Shown here piece by piece: positions 5,465 to 9,154 of a stretch of 9,154 nucleotides of DNA. A program made the position numbers and the translations under genes. Each line of letters begins with the position of its first letter. Position 1 is the first letter of the stretch. The stretch is from an uncultured Eubacteriales bacterium (GTDB taxonomy: Bacteria; Bacillota; Clostridia; Oscillospirales; Acutalibacteraceae). The stretch spans positions 1 through 9,154 of the forward strand of contig ONXZ01000037.1 in assembly GCA_900321905.1 (NCBI GenBank). The letters run 5' to 3'. Under the pieces are notes generated by a model. That model saw only the letters and a program-made list of their open reading frames with translations, did no database searches and was not told the origin of the DNA.

Positions 5465-6748
5465 ATGGCACTTAAATCATCAAATAAAGTTGATACCAAC
5501 GTTTACGAAATTGAAGTAACTGTTGACGCACAGACATTTGCTGACGCTTGCAAATCTGCTTATATGCGCCAGAGAAAATCAATCCAGCTTCCGGGTTTCC
5601 GCAAGGGCAAGGCTCCTATGGGTATGGTTGAAAAGGCTTACGGCGAGGCTGTATTCTATGAGGACGCACTCGAGATTGTATATCCTCAGGCTGTTCAGGC
5701 TGCTATTGACGAGGCTGAACTGCGCGTAGTTGATCAGCCGTTTGACCTTGACGTTCCTGTTATGAGCAAGTCAGAGGGCGTCGAAATGAAGATGAAAGTC
5801 ACTGTTTACCCTGAAGTTAAACTCGGCAAATATAAGGGACTTAAAGCAGAATACGGCGAAACTGAAGCAACAGACGACGATGTTGCAGAAGAACTCAAAA
5901 ATATGCAGGAGAGAAACAGCAGACTTGTTTCTGTTGAGGACAGACCTGCAGAAATGGGCGACACTGCTGAAATCGACTTTGAAGGCTTTGTTGACGGCGA
6001 AGCGTTTGACGGCGGCAAAGGTGAGAATTATCCACTTGAACTCGGTTCAGGCTCATTCATTCCGGGCTTTGAGGAGCAGGTTGCAGGCCACAACGTTGAC
6101 GACGAGTTTGATGTAAACGTTACATTCCCTGAAGAATATCAGGCTGACCTTGCGGGTAAGGAAGCAGTGTTTAAGTGCAAAATTCACGAAATCAAGAAGA
6201 AGGAACTTCCTGAACTTGACGATGAGTTTGCAAAGGACGTTGACGAAGAAGTTGAAACACTCGACGAACTCAAGGAAAAACTTACAAAGCAGATTAGCGA
6301 AAAGAAAGCCGAGGACGCAAAGAGAGAGTTTGAAAACGCTCTTATTCAGCAGGTTATCGACAATATGGAAGCAGAAGTTCCTGAGTGCATGAACACACAG
6401 AAAGTTGACGAACTTGTACAGGATTACGGCTACAGACTCCAGATGCAGGGCATTGATATTAACACATATCTGCAGTATCTCGGTCAGTCAATGGATGACT
6501 TCAAAAAGCAGTTTGAAGACGGCGCAAAGCAGCAGGTTAGAGTTGCAATCGCACTTGAAGAAATTGCTAAGGCCGAAAACATTGAAGCAACTGAAGAGGA
6601 AATCAACGCTGAAGTTGACAAACTCGCAGAGCAGTACGGTATGGACGCTGAGCAGATTAAAGCAGCAGTTCCTATCGAACAACTTGAAAATGACATCAAG
6701 ACAAGAAAGGCTGTTGACGTTGTAGTTGACAGCGCTAAGAAGGCATAA
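5465..6748 (+). CDS. tig: Trigger factor (ribosome-associated chaperone and prolyl isomerase)
   Basis: Trigger factor binds the ribosomal exit tunnel at L23 and shields nascent chains; it also has peptidyl-prolyl isomerase activity. The 427-residue product has the standard length and three domains: the N-terminal ribosome-binding domain with the signature GFRKGKAP (44-51), an FKBP-type isomerase domain at about 160-243 (MGDTAEIDFEGFVDGEAFDG onward), and a helical, acidic C-terminal chaperone domain to the end. The ATG at 5465 has AAGGAGG (5449-5455) nine bases upstream and begins MALKSSNKVDTNVYEIEV, the expected start. A longer open frame reaching a non-ATG codon at 5408 overlaps the promoter and this ribosome binding site and is rejected. 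It is first gene of the quality-control operon, with clpP 46 bases downstream and no terminator between. Confidence 0.97.
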   Translation: MALKSSNKVDTNVYEIEVTVDAQTFADACKSAYMRQRKSIQLPGFRKGKAPMGMVEKAYGEAVFYEDALEIVYPQAVQAAIDEAELRVVDQPFDLDVPVMSKSEGVEMKMKVTVYPEVKLGKYKGLKAEYGETEATDDDVAEELKNMQERNSRLVSVEDRPAEMGDTAEIDFEGFVDGEAFDGGKGENYPLELGSGSFIPGFEEQVAGHNVDDEFDVNVTFPEEYQADLAGKEAVFKCKIHEIKKKELPELDDEFAKDVDEEVETLDELKEKLTKQISEKKAEDAKREFENALIQQVIDNMEAEVPECMNTQKVDELVQDYGYRLQMQGIDINTYLQYLGQSMDDFKKQFEDGAKQQVRVAIALEEIAKAENIEATEEEINAEVDKLAEQYGMDAEQIKAAVPIEQLENDIKTRKAVDVVVDSAKKA

Positions 6749-6762
6749 ATTGCCGATAACAA

Positions 6763-6771
6763 TGATATAAT
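6763..6771 (+). promoter_or_regulatory. Possible internal extended -10 promoter before clpP
   Basis: TGATATAAT is a perfect -10 hexamer with an upstream TG, located between tig and clpP. No proper -35 lies 17 bases upstream, and transcription would start at about 6778, just at the clpP ribosome binding site. It could give extra clpP-clpX expression independent of tig, but may be chance. Confidence 0.35.
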
Positions 6772-6794
6772 ATTATTTGAAGGAAAGTGATTTT

Positions 6795-7388
6795 ATGGCA
6801 TCATTAGTACCATATGTAATTGAACAGTCAAGCGCAGGCGAAAGAAGCGTTGATATTTTCTCAAGACTTCTGTCAGACAGAATTATCGTTCTCTCTGACC
6901 AGGTTGACGACAACACTGCGTCACTTGTTGTAGCACAACTTCTGTTCCTTGAAAGCCAAGACAGCGACAAAGATATTTCGCTTTATATCAACTCACCGGG
7001 CGGCTCAGTTACCGCAGGTCTTGCAATTTACGATACAATGAACTATATCAAGTGCGATGTTTCTACAATCTGTGTTGGTATGGCTGCAAGTATGGGTGCA
7101 TTTCTGCTCTCAAGCGGAACAAAAGGCAAGCGCATTGCTCTGCCGAACAGCGAAATTTTGATTCACCAGCCACTCGTTGGCGGTAGCGGTATTACAGGTC
7201 AGGCAACTGATGTTGAAATTGCTGCAAAGAATCTTGTTAAGACTAAGGAAAAACTTAACAGAATCCTCGCTGCAAATACCGGTAAGGATTATGAAACTCT
7301 TGTTAAAGATACCGACAGAGACAACTGGATGTCAGCCGAAGAGGCTATGGAATACGGTCTTGTTGACAAGGTAATTGACAAGAGATAA
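6795..7388 (+). CDS. clpP: ATP-dependent Clp protease proteolytic subunit ClpP
   Basis: ClpP is the serine protease that forms a 14-subunit barrel and degrades proteins fed to it by ClpX or another Clp ATPase. The 197-residue product has the normal length. The catalytic triad is intact: S99 in [12 protein letters not shown]124 in LIHQP, and D176 in DRDNWMS. The N-terminus [24 protein letters not shown] is the conserved axial loop and first helix. The loop after the histidine, [13 protein letters not shown], is three residues longer than in E. coli ClpP, a variant I associate with Clostridia. I chose the ATG at 6795, with AAGGA (6780-6784) ten bases upstream; an in-frame TTG at 6777 overlaps that site. 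It lies in the tig-clpP-clpX operon, and clpX begins 11 bases after its stop. Confidence 0.98.
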   Translation: MASLVPYVIEQSSAGERSVDIFSRLLSDRIIVLSDQVDDNTASLVVAQLLFLESQDSDKDISLYINSPGGSVTAGLAIYDTMNYIKCDVSTICVGMAASMGAFLLSSGTKGKRIALPNSEILIHQPLVGGSGITGQATDVEIAAKNLVKTKEKLNRILAANTGKDYETLVKDTDRDNWMSAEEAMEYGLVDKVIDKR

Positions 7389-7399
7389 GGGAGTATTTG

Positions 7400-8689
7400 A
7401 TGGATAGAAACGATTCAGTTCACCCGGCAAAATGTTCATTTTGCGGTAAAAGTGAATCTATGGTTTACAGGCTTATTGAGGGTCCCGGCGATGTTTACAT
7501 TTGCGACGAATGTATAGCGCTGTGCAATGATTTGATTTTTGCACAGGATAAGGCTGAAAACAAACTTTCTGCTGAGGAAGTTCTTGGCGATATCACCCTC
7601 TACAAGCCAATGGAGATTAAGGAAAAACTTGACGAATACGTTGTAGGTCAGGACGAAGCAAAAAAGACTCTCTCCGTTGCAGTATACAACCACTATAAAC
7701 GTATTTTCTACGACGGCGATGGTGATGTAGAACTCCAGAAGAGTAACATTCTTCTTCTCGGTCCTACAGGCGTCGGCAAGACAATGCTTGCTCAGACGCT
7801 TGCAAAAATCCTAAATGTGCCGTTTGCTATTGCAGATGCTACCACTCTTACGGAAGCAGGCTATGTCGGCGAAGATGTTGAAAATATCCTGTTAAGGCTA
7901 ATTCAGGCTGCTGATTTTGATGTCGAAAAGGCTGAAAAAGGTATTATTTACGTCGATGAGATAGACAAGATTTCACGAAAGAGCGAAAACCGTTCAATCA
8001 CCCGTGATGTCAGCGGCGAGGGCGTTCAGCAGGCGCTCCTCAAGATACTTGAAGGCACGCAGGCAAATGTTCCTCCGGGGGGCGGACGCAAGCACCCTCA
8101 GCAGGAGTATATACAGATTGACACATCTAACATTCTGTTTATCTGCGGCGGCGCGTTTGACGGTATTGAAAGGATTATCGAAAACCGTCTTGGCAGAGGC
8201 TCGCTCGGCTTCGGCTCCGATATGGAGAAGAACAAACTTGAGCAGGCTGAAATTATGTCAAACGTAACGCAGCACGACCTTGTGAAGTACGGCTTGATAC
8301 CTGAACTTATCGGCAGAATTCCTGTTATTTCAGTTCTCAGCGACCTTGACAAAGACGCGCTTGTACGCATAATGACTGAACCTAAAAACTCGATTGTTAA
8401 ACAGTATACCAAACTGTTTGAGATGGATAATGTTGAACTTCAGTTCCAGGATGATGCGCTTGAGGCAATGGCTGAAATAACGCTTGAAAGAAAGACAGGC
8501 GCAAGGGGACTGCGCTCAGTATTTGAGGGTGTTCTCGGCGACCTTATGTACAGAGTTCCGTCTGATTACACGATTGAAAAGATTGTTGTCACAGAGGACT
8601 GTGTTCGCAATAACACTCAGCCGCTTATCAGGACTAATAAAAAGCGTGAACCTGTAGAACTTACTTTTGACAAACTAAAAAATGCTTGA
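7400..8689 (+). CDS. clpX: ATP-dependent Clp protease ATP-binding subunit ClpX
   Basis: ClpX is a hexameric AAA+ unfoldase that recognises substrates and threads them into ClpP. The 429-residue product is full length. It has the N-terminal zinc-binding domain with C12, C15, C35 and C38; Walker A GPTGVGKT (121-128); pore loop 1 GYVG (154-157); Walker B IIYVDE (182-187); pore loop 2 region RDVSGEGVQ (202-210); the ClpP-docking loop as LGF (269-271) in place of the usual IGF; and the sensor-2 arginine R369 in GARGLRS. The ATG at 7400 has AAGGGAG (7387-7393) six bases upstream; an in-frame TTG at 7397 is a weaker start. It is the last gene of the operon, followed by a hairpin terminator. ClpX with an intact docking loop next to clpP supports a working ClpXP protease. 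Confidence 0.98.
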   Translation: MDRNDSVHPAKCSFCGKSESMVYRLIEGPGDVYICDECIALCNDLIFAQDKAENKLSAEEVLGDITLYKPMEIKEKLDEYVVGQDEAKKTLSVAVYNHYKRIFYDGDGDVELQKSNILLLGPTGVGKTMLAQTLAKILNVPFAIADATTLTEAGYVGEDVENILLRLIQAADFDVEKAEKGIIYVDEIDKISRKSENRSITRDVSGEGVQQALLKILEGTQANVPPGGGRKHPQQEYIQIDTSNILFICGGAFDGIERIIENRLGRGSLGFGSDMEKNKLEQAEIMSNVTQHDLVKYGLIPELIGRIPVISVLSDLDKDALVRIMTEPKNSIVKQYTKLFEMDNVELQFQDDALEAMAEITLERKTGARGLRSVFEGVLGDLMYRVPSDYTIEKIVVTEDCVRNNTQPLIRTNKKREPVELTFDKLKNA

Positions 8690-8690
8690 T

Positions 8691-8719
8691 TTATGGGAGG
8701 GTTAATGTCCCTCCCGTAA
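8691..8719 (+). terminator. Terminator after clpX
   Basis: TTATGGGAGGG (8691-8701) pairs with CCCTCCCGTAA (8709-8719) around a seven-base loop, giving an 11-bp stem with one T-G pair. The following GTAATTTTGGTTAATTT is T-rich but broken. It sits two bases after the clpX stop codon and ends the tig-clpP-clpX operon. Confidence 0.8.
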
Positions 8720-8748
8720 GTAATTTTGGTTAATTTAAAATTTTTCTA

Positions 8749-8777
8749 TTGACAAAAACACTTTATCTATATATAAT
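8749..8777 (+). promoter_or_regulatory. Consensus promoter of the YceD/DUF177 gene
   Basis: TTGACA (8749-8754) and TATAAT (8772-8777) both match the sigma-A consensus perfectly, with the optimal 17-base spacer. The transcription start is expected near 8784, about 30 bases before the start codon. This should be a strong promoter, fitting a ribosomal-protein operon. It is overlaid by an inverted repeat (8759-8787). Confidence 0.9.
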
Positions 8778-8787
8778 ACATAAAGTG
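8759..8787. repeat. Inverted repeat spanning the -10 element, possible operator
   Basis: CACTTTAT (8759-8766) and ATAAAGTG (8780-8787) are exact inverted copies 13 bases apart, centred on the -10 hexamer at 8772-8777. The position would let a bound dimeric repressor block RNA polymerase. I do not recognise the motif as a known operator. AT-rich sequence can produce such repeats by chance. Confidence 0.5.
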
Positions 8788-8795
8788 CAAAGTGC
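8782..8795 (+). repeat. Tandem 7-bp direct repeat at the transcription start
   Basis: AAAGTGC occurs twice back to back (8782-8788 and 8789-8795), and its first copy is part of the right arm of the inverted repeat. With the left arm CACTTT this makes three AAAGTG half-sites around the promoter, two in one orientation and one opposed. Confidence 0.5.
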
Positions 8796-8813
8796 ATTAT
8801 TGGGGTATTTTGT

Positions 8814-9154
8814 ATGCAACTTGATTTTACAAATCTGTTTAATTTTGACAACGAAGTTATTGATATTGATACAAATATCAGATTTGACGACTTTGAATAC
8901 AGCACCTATATGCCACTCAAAAACGGTGTTGATGTCAAAGGTAAAGCGTATTGTAAAGCCGATGTTGTTTACCTCGATTTGAATGTGCGTTTCGATTTCT
9001 TCGGCGTATGCGACAGATGTGCCGAGGATTTTGAAAAGGAATATTCCTTTGATATTCACAAAATCGCGGTTGAAAAGCTTGAAAATGACGATGATGATTT
9101 TGATGACTTCGTTGTTGTTGAAGGCTGCAAGCTCGACCTTGACGATTTTATTTA
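8814..9154 (+). CDS. YceD/DUF177 family protein, cut by the right edge
   Basis: The frame is open from the ATG at 8814 to the end of the window (113 residues seen; family members are usually about 160-180). It fits DUF177/YceD: an N-terminal beta-rich region beginning MQLDFTNLFN, and the metal-type pair in FGVCDRCAEDF (C66, C69), followed by an acidic stretch near residues 88-100. Members are linked to 23S rRNA accumulation and usually sit directly upstream of rpmF (ribosomal protein L32), which would be expected just past the edge. The start is supported by GGGG (8802-8805) eight bases upstream, a weaker ribosome binding site than elsewhere here, and by a perfect promoter 30-odd bases earlier. 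Family assignment rests on the CxxC context, acidity and setting. Regulation by a repressor at 8759-8795 is possible. Confidence 0.8.
   Translation, partial: MQLDFTNLFNFDNEVIDIDTNIRFDDFEYSTYMPLKNGVDVKGKAYCKADVVYLDLNVRFDFFGVCDRCAEDFEKEYSFDIHKIAVEKLENDDDDFDDFVVVEGCKLDLDDFI

Noticed and set aside
5523..6762. Open frames in other phases and on the minus strand inside tig
   Set aside because: Trigger factor covers the region without interruption. The extra frames come from its repetitive Glu/Lys/Ala codons.
6750..6771. TTGCCG plus TATAAT as a normal clpP promoter
   Set aside because: The spacer is only 10 bases, too short for sigma-A. Only the extended -10 reading is kept, at low confidence.
8749..9059. 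Open frames 8749-8982 (+) and 8763-9059 (-) at the right edge
   Set aside because: The first begins inside the -35 promoter element, and both overlap the YceD/DUF177 frame, which has the CxxC motif, a start and a promoter.
1..9154. CRISPR array, tRNA, rRNA, toxin-antitoxin or phage-defence genes
   Set aside because: No spaced repeats, no tRNA-like cloverleaf and no defence-type domains were seen. Apart from the left edge, the content is conserved housekeeping genes.

Overview
The window looks like ordinary chromosome from a Gram-positive anaerobe of the Bacillota, class Clostridia, most likely near Ruminococcus/Oscillospiraceae. This placement is inference. It rests on the gene orders rplS-rbgA-rnhB-yraN and tig-clpP-clpX, the Bacillota-type L19 leader, strong AAGGAGG-type ribosome binding sites, consensus sigma-A promoters, a DUF1540 gene and a moderately AT-rich composition. 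I cannot name the species.

Layout, left to right. Positions 1-94 look like the edge of something inserted or rearranged: the first five codons of a minus-strand gene (MGRPK), its ribosome binding site, and a perfect 15-bp hairpin. This abuts a plus-strand reading frame (about 93-458) that looks coding but has no credible start, so it is probably a 5'-truncated gene remnant. A strong promoter (466-494) and an L19 leader (about 501-604) then drive rplS. A terminator follows, and its tail overlaps a second promoter that drives the tightly packed set rbgA-rnhB-yraN-thrC (1063-4430). A hairpin at 4438-4458 separates thrC from a convergent small cysteine-rich DUF1540 gene on the minus strand (4467-4640), missing from a length-filtered ORF list. 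That gene is divergent from a metallophosphoesterase gene (4700-5383). A strong extended -10 promoter (5391-5419) starts the protein quality-control operon tig-clpP-clpX (5465-8689), which ends at a hairpin terminator. The last unit begins with a perfect-consensus promoter (8749-8777) embedded in an inverted repeat, and drives a YceD/DUF177 gene that runs off the right edge. In many bacteria rpmF (ribosomal protein L32) follows this gene.

Functionally the window is about ribosomes and proteostasis. L19 and RbgA concern 50S structure and assembly, and YceD/DUF177 is linked to 23S rRNA and L32. RNase HII and YraN concern nucleic-acid maintenance. Trigger factor folds nascent chains, and ClpXP degrades substrates. 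Threonine synthase is the one biosynthetic enzyme. All the main housekeeping genes appear intact, with catalytic residues present.

I did not find a novel multi-gene system. The points most worth a second look are the hairpin/truncated-gene junction at the left edge, the palindrome and tandem repeat around the DUF177 promoter, and the competing hairpins in the rplS leader.
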